From Datisca glomerata (taxonomy: Eukaryota > Streptophyta > Magnoliopsida > Cucurbitales > Datiscaceae): 64,000 nt of DNA. The notes below the pieces were generated by a model. It saw only the letters and a program-made list of their open reading frames with translations, was not told the origin of the DNA and ran no database searches. The translations under genes were made by a program, and so were the position numbers. The stretch's first letter is position 1. Every line of letters starts with the position of its first letter. Shown in pieces: positions 34,931-47,150 of this stretch. The DNA is taken from positions 124,001 through 188,000 of the forward strand of contig QANY01002375.1 of assembly GCA_003255025.1 (NCBI GenBank), given 5' to 3'.

Positions 34931-36760
34931 AGGGATTTCCTCATTATACATTTATTATAAACATTTCTTATAATGATTTTGTTTTAGTAGTTTAATTACT
35001 TTTCAATTAAGAGAAAGTGATCGTTTGATCCTCTTATAGAAATTTTTTAAATAATCATTTAAAATGAGAAGAAGAAAAATAAATATATTTATTATTTTCT
35101 TTCTTTCCTGTTTTAAACATTTCCAATGTTTAGTTAGATCTATATTTGTGGTTTCAAATTTTCTCATGTCTCATACTATTTATTTATTTAAGTTTTTTAG
35201 CTCAAGTAGATTCTAAGTCGCGTGTATGAATAAAAAATAAAATAATTTAGTGTATACATGTTCTTCTTTGGTTAGATAACAATATATTAAATGGATAAAA
35301 GAAACATTTTATAATCAGCTTAGTCTAAACAACTGCATATATACTTGGAAAAACCCCATAAGAATATAAAATCGAGAAGAGGGATATCAAAAGGGATATG
35401 AAGGGTACTGCCTTGAATAAAAGTCCTAAATTTTAATTTGCAGAGATTTTCATAAATTAAGTATACAAGATCAAATAATCAATCATATGAGTAATATAAA
35501 TATATCGAGAGAGGAAAGTTAACCGTTTTCGATCTTTTCCCTCTTTTGTGTTGTAGTGTAGCTAGAGATATGTAACTTTTATGTTAATATAGTTACAACG
35601 TGTATTCCTTATTGAGATCAAAACTAGCCCCGTGGGTTACATGTGTCTCTACCTAGCTTTTATATATTTCAAATTTTCTTCCTAAATGATATGCGTTTGG
35701 CTTAGAATTGGATTTATTTTCAACAATGCCATTGTAATGGAAGAACACACATACACATGGTTCACTCTATTTCCTCTAGAAAGATGTACGACAATCATCA
35801 CAATGTGTATTTGTCTTCATAAATACAAGTTGCAAATTGAAATAAAGGAGAACAACTTCATAATATTTGAGCAAATACGACTTTAACAAGTTTAAAGATG
35901 AAGACTTGAACCCTAAATACACATCATATGTTCTTCCATAATTAAAAAATATGTATATAGTTAATACCTTAGGCTGTCAAAGATCGACAAGATGAGTGGC
36001 AAACTGTGGTCCGTACGTAAGTTCATAACAATAATTTAAATAAGTTCCAATATCAGATTATATAGATCATTGTAACGCTCTAATCTAACGAAAACTTGAT
36101 TTTCTCAACCATTGAAGGGTACATTATTTTTGAAAGGCCACGTCGAACTATACAATTGTTAAACTCAATTTCATCCCTAGATTTTGGAGCAATTTGAATC
36201 GAATCAAACATTCAATATAATGAAAAACATATCCTCTTGATCTCATCCTCTTTTGGTAATAGCTCTATGAAGACCAACCTCTATTAATGATGAAATCATG
36301 CACTTCATTAGTACATATACAGAAAAAAATATTTTTCTTCTTTTGAAGAAAAATACATATAATTTCTCTGAGAATTTTTTCATAATTGGAAGATAGAACA
36401 AATTATTAAATATATAATGTGTTGCTTTGGTATAGTGTAATGATTAAGGTTACATGCTTAGCTTTGATTTTTCTTCACAAAAGGCAGTTATGTTTTTCAT
36501 GTGCATTCAACTTAGCATGAGCGACAACTAAATTTTTTTTACTATGTGATGCTGTGTCTTAATTACGATTTGGAAAACGTTCATGTTATAGATAAGAATA
36601 GACTTGAGAACCAAAACCCAAGTTCAAAAAGCATCAACAAACTTACGAGACTCTAGCAAATTTACTGAATACCCATAATAAAACCTAGCATTTCTCATAA
36701 CATACATGGTTAGTTTCATAATTTAGTAAATGATGGTAATTTTTGGTAATCTTGCTGTAT
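34931..36760. other. AT-rich intergenic region upstream of the bZIP gene
   Basis: No protein-like frame; the 66-codon ORF at 35686-35886 has no recognisable content. A stretch near 36428 (TTTGGTATAGTGTAATGATTAAGG) looks faintly like a tRNA A box but has no B box. Any distal bZIP regulatory sites would lie here. Confidence 0.5.
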
Positions 36761-36768
36761 TTTCTCTG

Positions 36769-36776
36769 TATAAAAC
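36769..36776 (+). promoter_or_regulatory. Candidate TATA box of the bZIP gene
   Basis: TATAAAAC lies 194 bp before the chosen ATG. About 30 bp downstream is a pyrimidine-rich CTCTCACTCCACG stretch, a likely transcription start. A 5'-UTR intron is probable: donor CAAG/GTTTTAG at about 36842 and acceptor TTTCTTTGGCAG ending at 36945. Confidence 0.5.
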
Positions 36777-36962
36777 TGTAGTGACAGCCAAGGTTCTCTC
36801 ACTCCACGACCCCACACTTTGTTCTTAAAATTCGTTTTCAAGGTTTTAGTGTGAAGAAAAATTATTAAATTAGTTTCATTATTTCAAATGGTACTTAACT
36901 AGTTTCTCATTACATTAAATCTTCTCCTCTTAATTTCTTTGGCAGGCAAAGAGCATAGAGAT

Positions 36963-38950
36963 ATGGAGTCCCGGAATGAGAATGTCGATATGGATCATGA
37001 TGTGAAGTTCTTTGCCATGACTGATAATGGTGAAAGTGGGGCAAACAATATCATCACACCCAAGCCTTATAATTCCCAGCCTCTGGAGGCTAACACCTCT
37101 ATTGTGTTAGCTTTGCATGATGTAAAAGATAAGTCGTCTAAGAACCAACCCTCTAATATACTGATCAACGAAAATCCTAGCCCCCTAGGTGAAGGTGGAC
37201 AAGTTCGATATGGTCGTAACTTTGACCCTGACATGGACCCCAGGAAGCTCAAAAGGTTTACGTCCTTATGTCCTTATGATTATTGTTACTTTTTTGTGTA
37301 TTCTTTTTTGTTCATATATAATGATTTTGTCTACTTTGGGTTTTTTTTTTGTGTAGGGTTATTTCAAACCGTGTTTCTGCACAGAAATCGCGATTGAAAA
37401 AGGTTCAGTATGTTTTGGAAGTGGAAAAAAAGGTGAAGGCTCTTGAGGTAATAGTAAAAATAACCATCGAAAAAAGATTATCATATAAAGTAAAATTAAT
37501 TAACCGGCCACCTTATTCTTAGACTTCCTAAACGTATATATCTTCTTGAATTTTATTATTTTTGACTAGTTTTTTCGTTTAGAATTGGCACTTATAAATG
37601 TCAAGGCATGATCAGAAGCTTATTGTATTTTTATGTACTATGTATCAATTTGAGAATCAATGAACTATTTAGATTAGAATTAACAGAAAATTAAAAAAGA
37701 GGGGAAGATTACCATAACTTCTGGATAGAAAAAAAAACACTACTATAATTTTCCCGCAGGCTCACACGGTAAAATTACATTGAAAATAACATATCTACGT
37801 ACGTATATAAGATATTTTATAATATGTATGTAAAAAGAATATAAGGTAATATTACATATAAGATCATTATTTATAGATAATATAACAGTTACAATCTCCT
37901 TGACATTGATTTCCTTAATACATGTAGGACCAAATAGCTATACTTTCTCCTCAAGTAGAAATGTATAGAAATCAGCATTTTATGTTACAACTGGAGCACA
38001 AGATTTTGAACCAACAGATAGCTAATTGTAGCATTCAAACGATGTTAAAAGATGGTGACTAAACAAACCCCCCTTCCTTTTTTTTTCTTTTTATGTTTTG
38101 TAATTACCATTTGCGTAATTCTTTCAGAGATCTACTAGTTTTATTTGTTTGTCAAGATGAAATAAAAAGATTTGGTATATGAAATTGACAGCTGAAATTG
38201 AAAAGAACCAAGCAGAAGTGAACAGGCTGAGGCAACTGCATTTTAGGATCCAACAAGAACATATTATTCTATCTCAACCAATTAAACATAGCAATTGGCC
38301 TGCAACTTCCTTGGAGCCTACCCTTGGAAATCTTAGTTTAAATCAACCAGCAACTCCTTTAGAAAATATGATGTTTCTCAATCAAAAGCAAGGTATTGTT
38401 GTTATTCCTTCCCCTTCAACATCATTTACTAACCGAGTCTTCGACGATAGTGATTGATATACTTTACAACATGGTATGTAGATTACATTATAAGATTTTA
38501 TTAAAGATCTTATCTTCATATATAGCTATTTAAAAGGAAGGAATATTGTTAACTAAAAAAGATACTATAATATTTATGTCACGTGTTATTTTAATTCATA
38601 TAATATGTTTACAGCTGTAAAACAAGACCCGCCTTACTTTTGTATAAATATGAAAAGAAATTATCTCATTTCTACTTTAATAAGTCATGTTATGATATCT
38701 TAAAGTGGAGAAACGCCATACTATCTGCATCCAAAGACTGTTGCTTCTCCTGAGACAAAGTGAGATTAAAGAAAAAATTATTTTTTCAAGTGCAGATAAT
38801 TCTGGTGCAAAGGGAATAACAGGGGAAAATGAGATGCTGAGCCAATTCAACATGACAAATCATCAACAAAATGTAGAGTTCAAGGTGATGCCAACACCAG
38901 GGCTACACCAAATCAAAAAGCCAAACTCCAATATCCAGTTTTCCTCCTAA
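36963..38950 (+). CDS. bZIP transcription factor (group E/I-like)
   Basis: Nuclear DNA-binding regulator. Coding exons: 36963-37255, 37357-37447, 37928-38054, 38192-38392 and 38796-38950, all with GT-AG introns and phases that join in frame to a stop at 38948 (288 aa). If the fourth intron is not removed, exon 4 runs to a TGA at 38455 (258 aa); both forms are possible. The basic region is RVISNRVSAQKSRLKK, with the Asn-x7-Arg signature. Heptad positions follow as Val, Leu, Leu, Tyr through KVKALEDQIAILSPQVEMY. A later helix has EVNRLRQLH. DPRKLKR before the basic region and LSPQV after it resemble plant bZIP34/61-type proteins. ATG 36963 is the first in frame after the probable UTR-intron acceptor. 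The N-terminal 90 residues are polar and disordered-looking. No stops or frameshifts were found. A dead partial copy is at 51560-54090. Confidence 0.82.
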
Positions 38951-40264
38951 GACAATGTCAACCGCAACTCAAACAACTCTGATTAATCAAGTACCAGATC
39001 GACTTTAGTTTTTCTCTGAATAAATAAACCACAAGATGTTTCAGTACTCTGAAGAACTTAGTACTTTTCAGTTTTATGGTTCGATTAATTAAGATAAGAT
39101 TAAATGTTTAATTTTCTTACTTCTTATTTTTTGTTTCTTTATCTGATATGGTATGATAATGTTATTTGTTCTTTACCCAAATTTTATTTCAGTAATAGTT
39201 ATATAGGGAAAATGTTATCAAATCTCTCTTATGTGTTTGTAAGAGATTTATTAAAAAAAATTACGACACTGTTAACACAGTAACATATTGAAAGAAGAGA
39301 AAGAATTTTCTCTGTTTAAATCTCTCTTTTTCTCTCCCTTCCTAGTCTATTATAAAAGGAAAAATAAAGAACAAGTTTAGGAATATCTAATCTGAGAAAG
39401 ATATTTTCATAAATTAATCATGAATCATAACAAGTATGTTGTTTAAAAACGGGATTAAACTTATGACAAATTCATGACCAAAAAGATGTTCACACTTGAA
39501 GTTACATGTCATATTATTTGGACGAGAAGTTGAGATAGCATTAGTTTTAAATTCATGACCAAAAAGATGTTCACACTTGAAGTTACATGTCATATTATTT
39601 GGACGAGAAGTTGAGATAGCATTAGTTTTTTGTTTCCTTTGCACAATATATATAACAAAGTACTTGCCATTATTGTTTTGGGTTTTAAATCATGTTGACA
39701 TATCTAGCTTTCAATTTTAGCAAGATAATCAACATTAGGGTTAAGTGAGACGACAAGGTGATGATGAAGCTATCACATTTGGTTATATTGGTTTCAACTA
39801 TTAAGTCTGAAATTCTATATCCTCTAGAGAGAGAGAGAGATGAGAAGAAGGAGAAGAAGAAGCGAGAGAGAGTGAGTGAGTCTTGGGTTCTGATTTAAGC
39901 ACAGCTATTGTCGTCCTTTCATAGTAACACGGCTTTCATGAGAACACACTACATAGAACATTCTACACATACCTTTATGAATTGACAAATATATTGGCAC
40001 TCATCATTCTATATGTCAGCCGACGTTGGAAACATAACTAAGTTTCTCATTTTTTTAGTAAAACTTACATATTTTACGCACTTTTTATCATGCAAAACTA
40101 CAAAATCATTTTTCAGGATGTTAAGTCACCATCGTAAACCATATTTTACAACACTGATTTGGCCGTTGTGATGGTGTAAAAAAATATTGTGCAGTTTTCA
40201 CGATGGTAGTACTGTTCGAGATGTGGCTTTAGTTGAAATATGAAATTTTCACTGATAGAAAATG
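38951..40264. other. bZIP 3' flank and intergenic sequence
   Basis: Up to about 39350 the sequence is shared with the second bZIP copy, so it is old 3' flank. Beyond that, apart from the 81-bp duplication and a GA microsatellite (about 39827-39875), nothing was recognised. Confidence 0.6.
39468..39629. repeat. 81-bp tandem duplication
   Basis: Units 39468-39548 and 39549-39629 are essentially identical, beginning AAATTCATGACCAAAAAGAT. The lack of differences suggests a young event. Confidence 0.9.
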
Positions 40265-40616
40265 TTTAATAACATCAAGCTAAATTACAATTGGAAACTT
40301 GATTAGTTGTAATGCACGTAAAGTACCTAGCCTCTCCCATTTCTCTTTCCTTGTTGTCAAGGAATAAAACCAAGTTATAGATTCTAACAGAGAGAGAATG
40401 AGAGGTTGAGGTGTACAACTAATGCTGATCATGTAAAACCATGAGAAAGTAGCTGATGCAGACAGAAAATCCATGCAAGCTATGCACGATCATAAAATAA
40501 AGCAAAAAGACAGTAAAGGCTACTATCAAGCAGGCTTCTCCTAAGGTTTCTCAGTGAGAGTCTATGGAATTTCAGAATTGAGCTTCAATGCCTTAGAGAA
40601 TACAATAGTCTTAACA
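40265..40616 (-). repeat. 3' LTR of the minus-strand copia at 40-43 kb
   Basis: On the minus strand AGCTTGAGGGAGT (about 40635-40618, polypurine tract) is followed by TGTTAAGACTATTG, a good LTR start. The other boundary is approximate, and no second copy exists in the window for comparison. Confidence 0.65.
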
Positions 40617-40619
40617 ACT

Positions 40620-41110
40620 CCCTCAAGCTAATGGGGGTTTCACCCACATGTAGCTTGTCTTTAAAATACTAAAATTGTGCTCCTGAGATAGATTTGATTT
40701 CAAGAGCCTAAGAGAGCACCTTATCCCTCACAAAATGAATGTATATCTCTATATGCTTGGTTGTGGCATGCGATACAGGATTAGAGGCAATTGAAACTGC
40801 TCATTCATTATCACACCAGATAACTGGAACAAAATGAGAGGTGAAATGCAATTCTATCAGTAGGGATTGTAACCAGGTTAACTCAGTTGTTGCATGGACT
40901 AAAGCCTTGTACTCACTCTAGGACTAAAGCCTTGTACTCACTCTAGGACTAAAGCCTTGTACTCACTCTATGTGCTAGACCTATCAACCACATGTTGCTT
41001 TGTAGAAGACTAAGAGACTAAGCTAGGCCCAAGAAACACTACACGCCCACATGTAGACCTCTTGTCATCTAGGCAACTAGCCCAATCTGCATCAGTGAAT
41101 GTTGTGAGTT
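40620..41110 (-). pseudogene. Copia RNase H with a 25-bp triplication
   Basis: Minus-strand RNase H of the 40-43 kb element, badly degraded. At 40902-40976 the 25-bp unit GGACTAAAGCCTTGTACTC plus six bases occurs three times in tandem, inside the segment that encodes the ARSSTEAEYRAL-type motif. Because 25 is not a multiple of three, each extra copy shifts the frame. Confidence 0.6.
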
Positions 41111-41630
41111 GCATAGTAGGTGTTCGTTGAAGAAGTAGACCCCAATGTCTAGTGCCCTTAAGATATCTTATTAACCTCTTGTAGGCCTACCAATGTGCAT
41201 AAGTGGGATAGTGGCGGAACTGACTTAGCTTGTTAACTATATAAGCTAAGTCAAGCCTTGTAATGGTAAGGTACTGCAAGGCCTTAATGAGACTACTATA
41301 TTGAGTAATATCTTATAAGAGCTCACCAACATGCTTAGACAGCTTATGTGAAGTTGTAACAGGTGTTGGATAACGCTTTCCTTCCACCATATGAAATTTG
41401 TGCAACAAATCTGAGATATACTGAGTTTAGCTAAGATGTAGTCCAGATTAAGTGTCTTTGAGAGCAAAGGTAGAATGCAGTCTTGATGAGTTGAGATATG
41501 TGAGTTGAATCACTCAGTTGTATGATGATATCATCTACATAGACTAGAAAATAGACAATTCCACTAGTCTGATGTAAAATAAATAGAGAAGAATCTATGG
41601 TGGAAACTTTAAACCCTTTGTGAAGAAGAG

Positions 41631-42130
41631 TTACTCTGAGCTTATCATACCATGCTCTAGGGGCCTCTTTAAGGCCATATAGTGCTTTATGGAGCTTGTA
41701 AATAAGGTAAGGTTGATGTGATCAACAAAACTTTCAGGTTGACATATAAAAACAGTGTCAATGGGAGTGTCATTTAAGAAGGCATTATTAACATCCAGCT
41801 GCCTTAGAGGCCATTTCTTAGTAAAGGTCAATGTGAGAATCACTCTAACTGTCACATGCTTAACCATTGAACTAGAAGTCTTTGAAAAGTCCAAACCAGA
41901 GGTTAGATGCAAGCCTTTTGCAATCGAGCTTACTTTAAATTTGTGAGATTGACCATTAGAACCAGGTTTGAGCTTAAAGATCCAATTATTACCAATAAGA
42001 ATCATGTGATCAAAATAGGGAACAAGAGGCTAAGTGTTTTTTTTTCGGAGTAGGGCAGTGTGTTCCTCTAGAGTCAAGCATTGTTTGTTTCCATTTGGGA
42101 TGTTGAAGGGCCTCTTTAGTGGAAGTAGGT
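41631..42130 (-). pseudogene. Copia reverse transcriptase (element at 40-43 kb)
   Basis: Minus strand open for 124 codons: LIGNNWIFKLKPGSNGQSHK, GLDFSKTSSSMVKHVTVRVI, KKWPLRQLDVNNAFLNDTPI and VFICQPESFVD. These are the fingers and first catalytic segment of RVT_2. Upstream the WK.A..EE segment is in another frame. The YVDD region past 41600 (codons near 41530) is broken. Confidence 0.82.
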
Positions 42131-42586
42131 TCTAATGGATGGGAAAGAAGGACTATTACTTATATAGGAGCCTAGGTGATGCCATTATGAGCTTAATGTT
42201 GTCGAAGAGAATGAGCAATAGTATGGCAATGAACAAGAGGGATTGGCCAATCAGGTGTAGTTAAACCAAAGTTAGACTGATATTAATTAGCAGTCTGAAA
42301 ATTGTGTTTAAAAGGAAAACAATGTTCATCAAACACAACATTCATGGTTGTGTATACCCTTCCACTAGAATGTAAGAAATGATACCCCTTGTGAGAAGAA
42401 TAGTGCCCTCTAAAGATACAAAGAGTAGACCTAAAAGATAGTGATTGTTGTAAGGTCTTAAGTGTGGATAGCATAAACAACCAAAAACTCTAAGAAATTA
42501 TAGTCTAGTGGGTGATTGTGAAGAGCTTGTAAGGTAATATGTTTGAGAGAACCTCCGTAAGAAGTCTATTAATGAGGCAAAGGGTA

Positions 42587-43478
42587 CTATGAAAAGCATA
42601 CCATCAATATTTGAGTGGCATGGAGGCTTAGGAGAGGAGGGTGAGGCATGTTTTTACAACATGCTTGTTTTTCCTTTCTACAACACCATTTTTGTGGTGT
42701 GTATGGGGACATGGATGTCGAAATGCATGCCACAAGATTGTAAGAAGGTATTAAATGACCTATCTTGATTTTATGTCCTAATTGGTTTTCAACATAGCTC
42801 TTAAAATATTTAAACACTGTGAATGCTTCTTCAGACTTAAGGTTAAGTGGATATAGCCATGTAAACCTAGTAAAGTCATAAAAAGAGAGTATATAATATG
42901 TATATCTACTAGTGGTAAGAGGTGTTGGTCCCCAAAGATCAGTGTGAACTATTTCTAGAGGGTGAGTTGTTCTGGTTTGAGAACTTGAGTAAGATAATTT
43001 ATGACTTTTACCTTGTTGACAGGCATGACAGAGTATAGTATTACTGATTTTAAAAGGAATGTGCAGCTCATGTAAAATCATATTAGTGACCATTTCTATT
43101 ATGCCAAAGAGTGTGAATATCAGTGTTGACAGTATCAGTAAGTAAAATAATGGGAAATAAAACATCAGTATTAGACAAACGAACAACAGAATTGCACTTA
43201 CTTTTATTGAGTTTTACATTCTCAATGTCAGGGTTTGGGAAACGAAAAATGTGAGAAGTACAATTCAGTACACTTTTGGAAATAAAACAAGTTCTATTTA
43301 CATGATAGACTAAAGGAAACCTAGGACTAGTGTCATTGCGTTGGTAGAAATGACATGTCATAGTTGTAGCTTTAGCCTTATCAGGAATAAATAGTTTATA
43401 GATCCCATCTTTAAGTCTCCCTTTAAGCAAGATAGACCCTTTGAGAAGATCCTTCACAAGAGAGTAAAATTCAACCAC
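42587..43478 (-). pseudogene. Copia integrase (element at 40-43 kb)
   Basis: Minus strand. The pre-integrase part (43478-43083) has GSILLKGRLKDGIYKLFIP. The integrase piece reads ILCHACQQGKSHKLSYSSSQ (last Cys pair of the zinc site), HPLEIVHTDLWGPTPLTTSR (first catalytic Asp in HTDLWGP), and YYILSFYDFTRFTWLYPLNL. The DDF motif has become YDF. A frameshift follows around GHKIKI. Confidence 0.82.
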
Positions 43479-43524
43479 AACAGAACTATCTTGACACAGT
43501 CTAAAAAACTTATGAGATTCTTCG

Positions 43525-44633
43525 TGGGGAAAATATATAATTATGAGATAATTATATGAAATTAATTAATTAAGAATTATTTAATGTAATTTTCAGAAAT
43601 TATAATTAAATAATTTTATCGATTAATTTTCTGTTGATCGATAAGTGAGACAGAATATTTGATTTATGAATTTAAATAATATTAAATCAATATGAGATAA
43701 TGATTTAATTTAGTTTATCTAATCCGTTAATTAATAGATAAGATAATTAAATGAAAGATTAGATAAGTTAATTTTAAATTGACTGATATCTAGATATTTA
43801 TCTGATTAAAATAAATAATAAATTTAGAATTTTACCACGTGGCATATTGGAATGCCATATGTGAATAAGTGATTTTGAATTAGAGATTGACATGGACTAC
43901 TATAGTGTCATGTGGCACTACAGTGGGCACGTAGCACACTGAAGTGCCTCACGACACTATAGTGGTGTCATGAGTCATCAGTGTCGTGAGGAACTATGGC
44001 TCACTGTCGTGAGGAATTGTGGCACTGCAGTGTTGCTCAATTGCAGTGTTCTCACCGCAATGACACATTGTTAATTAATTTATTAATTTGTGTAAATCCC
44101 TAAAAAATATGATAAGCCTTGACCTAGATATATATATTGATATTATTCTATTGGTCTCAGTACTGCAACTGCAATGTGTGTGATTAAAGAATAATAAAAA
44201 AGTTTTGTGAGTTTTCCTAATTCTCTTAGAGTTTTGTCTCGCAATAGTCATTCTCCAAAATCTCTAGTTCTCATGTGTTGAGTACATCTAGAGGTAGAAA
44301 AGTATCTTTGATTTATTCTACATGCTCACATACGTCCTAGTATGTTTGATGATTGACTTGGAAGAACTTTGTGTGGATCTCGTAGTCTATTGTTTGTGAG
44401 ATTACAAGTTCGTTGTTTGCAAGGACGCTTGCTAGACTACAAGAGATAAAATTCATATCTTTGTATGTCTTAGATCTAATATATAGATATATAATGAATC
44501 TGATATGAAAAATTGTTTTTCAAATTAAAAAGTTTTCATCTTTGAAATCTGTGATGATACAATCGTTATCATTTTATAATTTTTTTTAAAACACCACCAC
44601 GCCTTTTGCCGCCCGTCAACGTGGATTCTAACA
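43525..44633 (+). repeat. Copia LTR, left-truncated, related to the LTR at 1-1835
   Basis: Starts at a point matching about position 860 of the 1-1835 copy and ends TTCTAACA before a primer site. It contains the same run of CACTACAGTG, CACTGCAGTG and GTCGTGAGG-type words (43890-44060), several of which can pair with each other, and a CACGTG at 43836. It is the 5' LTR of the plus-strand copia that follows. Confidence 0.8.
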
Positions 44634-44634
44634 A

Positions 44635-44649
44635 TTGATATCGGAGCGG
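44635..44649 (+). other. Primer-binding site of the plus-strand copia
   Basis: TTGATATCGGAGCGG lies one base after the LTR end and resembles the TTGGTATCAGAGC site complementary to initiator tRNA-Met used by most plant copia elements. Confidence 0.7.
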
Positions 44650-46590
44650 TCTTTATATATGTATACATTAAATGTTGTGTGGATTTCTTTCATTATTCAT
44701 TATATATGTTGATATATATGTATCAATGGATGATTATGTTTGTTGAATGCACGCACGATGATGAATCGTCAATTGTATGGTAACTCGGTTAGGATTTGTT
44801 CTTTATTTTTCTTTAGATCTTGTTTAGGCCGATTGAGGCGTAGGAATTTTTGTACTTTTTATTTTGAATATCATGATGTAAAAATTCTGTACGCGAGAAG
44901 ACGAAGAGCGCATGAGACGAACGAGGAGAAGAAAAGAGAAATAGGAATTAAGAATTCCGACACCAGCACTAGCAAAGTGGTTGGTGGGATTGGCACTGTC
45001 GGCTTTCAAGTCGTAGAATCGCCGCCGGAAAATTTGACGGCAGTGGCAGCGGTGGCGGCGCCGCCGCGAGGGACATCAGTGGTAGGACCGCCAACGGAGG
45101 TAAGGCGGCGGCAGTGGGAATGTCCCACTACCATCACTGGCGGCAATCATTATAATTGCCAAGGTATGTTTCACGGATCCCTGATATTGTGTTGCCCTAT
45201 CACTGTGATGCTTCGCGAAAACCCTAATCCTATCCTTTATCTTTTAAATATTGAATTTTGAATTTTTGAAATTTAAAAAGGATAGTTATTAATTTTATTT
45301 TTTTAGAATTAAAATTAATTAATTGATTGGGTTTGACCTAAGATTGATGAATCATCAAATTATTTTTTGACTAATCAAATTTAATTAATTTTAAAAGATA
45401 ATTAATTAGATTATTTAGTTAGGAAAAATAGTTTATCCTCTAGTGGAGAATGAGCTATTTTGGAAATATGTATTCTTATAGTTTTCTTTCTAATTATTTC
45501 TATTTTTAAAGGTTGTAATTTAGAAATACCCAATAGTCACTCGGTTCATCATTCATTTATTATATTTGTTTAAATAAATATTTATTGATTTGATTGATAA
45601 TATGATCATAGATTAGTGGATCACATGTCATACATGAAACCCCACACTATTTTATTTAATCATGCATCTCATCAGTAGAACATGATTGATTAAAATTATC
45701 TTCGTTTGTTTATATGAATTGCTTTGAGAAATCAATGGCATGTAATCTTCTAAGTTTTAATTAGTTAAACTTTTAATCACACCACTCTAAAGGCCTTCAT
45801 AACCTTTAAGATAACCAACTTGATTAAAATGGTTTTATTAAAGTTTGATGAATGTAATTAATTAGTTTTTCTAAGTTCACCTAATTTTGCCTTAGGTTCT
45901 TTAGAATGTTAAATGGATTTAGACCAATAAGATTGGATTCATAATTAATTTTGCATTCATAGGATATTTTAACTAGTAATTAATTTAGAATTAATTGATT
46001 AGTTAAATAGAAACATATTAATTATAAAATAGAGAGTGAGAGAATGTTGACTTGTCAATGTAACCTATGGTCTCTATCATTAGTACAATATCGTGAGATA
46101 CAGAGAGGGTCTCGAGATAGCTTTGTTTTCATCCCCTTAAGGAAAGTTTCGAACTCTATCAATATCAAGGTTGAACTTCTTAAGAAGATATGACTAAGTG
46201 ATGCAGTTTAGACATGACTGGCCCTAAAGCGGCATATTCAAAATCAAGTCATGAAATCCAAAATAATGGGCTACACTCACAAGATCATAATTGAGCTTTG
46301 AGTGTATAATTGTGACTTGACTAAATAAGTGATACCTTATTGTTAAAAGATAAAGATGAGATATTTTGAGTTTTAATTAATATGGTTGAGAATGTCTCAT
46401 AGATAGTTTAAAATTAATCTGACCGACACTAAAGCGGCACATTAATTGTTAGGTTGTCTTATCGTGGATTAGTAGTTGTTAAGTTAATGTGTTTGATATA
46501 TTATATTCATGTATCACATTTACTTTCTGAATTTCTTGATATTTATTTCAATTATATTGAATGATGTATATTTTAATTTTCAGTTATTAT
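44650..46590 (+). other. Leader region of the plus-strand copia
   Basis: Contains one 173-codon frame (44740-45261) with Arg- and Ala/Pro-rich sequence from a GC-rich patch (44990-45120); nothing recognisable. The rest to 46590 is AT-rich. Long untranslated leaders are common before gag in copia elements, so I do not call the frame a gene. Confidence 0.5.
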
Positions 46591-46591
46591 T

Positions 46592-47150
46592 ATGTCTACC
46601 ATGAGGTACCCATTCCTTATTTTCTTGCACTCTAAAAACTCAAATGATGATAACACTATAAGATGGAAATCAAATTCGAATTTGATGCTAATATGTGAGA
46701 ACTACAAGTTTGTCCTTACTGAGGAATGTTCTGAAAAGCTTGCTAATGAAGCCCCAAAAAATGTTCGAGACAAATATGATGCTTGGATCATAGATTCAGG
46801 GGCTACCATTGATGTTATGGATAAGTTACAATTCAACAAAATCTCATTGTTGAATGAAGTGAAGACTTTTGGGTCACTCAACAAGTGTATGACCAAAAAG
46901 GTGAGGTAAATATTGCTGAGCAAAAGCCTTCTTCCATTGTTGTTAATAGTAACAAAAGAAGAAGGACAATGGTAAGGACAAAAGTAAGAATAAGAAAAGA
47001 AATAAAATTGAAAAGTCACCTAAAGGCCAAGAAGAATAAGAAAGACAACTCCAAAAAGAGAGAACCAAAGGAAAATGTTTCCATTGTGGAGTTGAAGGTC
47101 AATGGAAGAGAAACTATGACAAGTATCTCTCCGAGTTGAAAAAGAAAGGT
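46592..47150 (+). pseudogene. Copia gag and zinc knuckle (plus-strand element)
   Basis: ATG at 46592. NTIRWKSNSNLMLICENYKF and VLTEECSEKLANEAPKNVRD are the typical N-terminal block of this gag type. A large internal deletion follows. Then comes a Lys-rich linker and a knuckle at about 47074-47118 reading CFHCGVEGQWKRNYDK, in which His has become Gln and the last Cys has become Tyr. RNA-binding would be lost. Confidence 0.75.

Larger units (their letters stand above)
40265..43520 (-). mobile_element. 5'-truncated copia retrotransposon (minus strand)
   Basis: Minus strand: pre-integrase and integrase (43478-42587), RT (42005-41631 and flanks), RNase H (41100-40700), polypurine tract and 3' LTR. 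Gag, protease and 5' LTR are absent because sequence of another copia LTR starts at about 43525. The RT sequence is clearly related to the copia at 30-34 kb, but they are different families by LTR. Confidence 0.85.

Noticed and set aside
36425..36490. tRNA gene or SINE near 36428
   Set aside because: Only an A-box-like TGGTATAGTGTAATGATTAAGG is present; there is no B box at a suitable distance and no cloverleaf.
44740..45261. 173-codon frame in the copia leader
   Set aside because: Arg- and Ala-rich by GC composition, no protein family recognised, lies in a normally untranslated leader, and is opposed by an equally open frame on the other strand.
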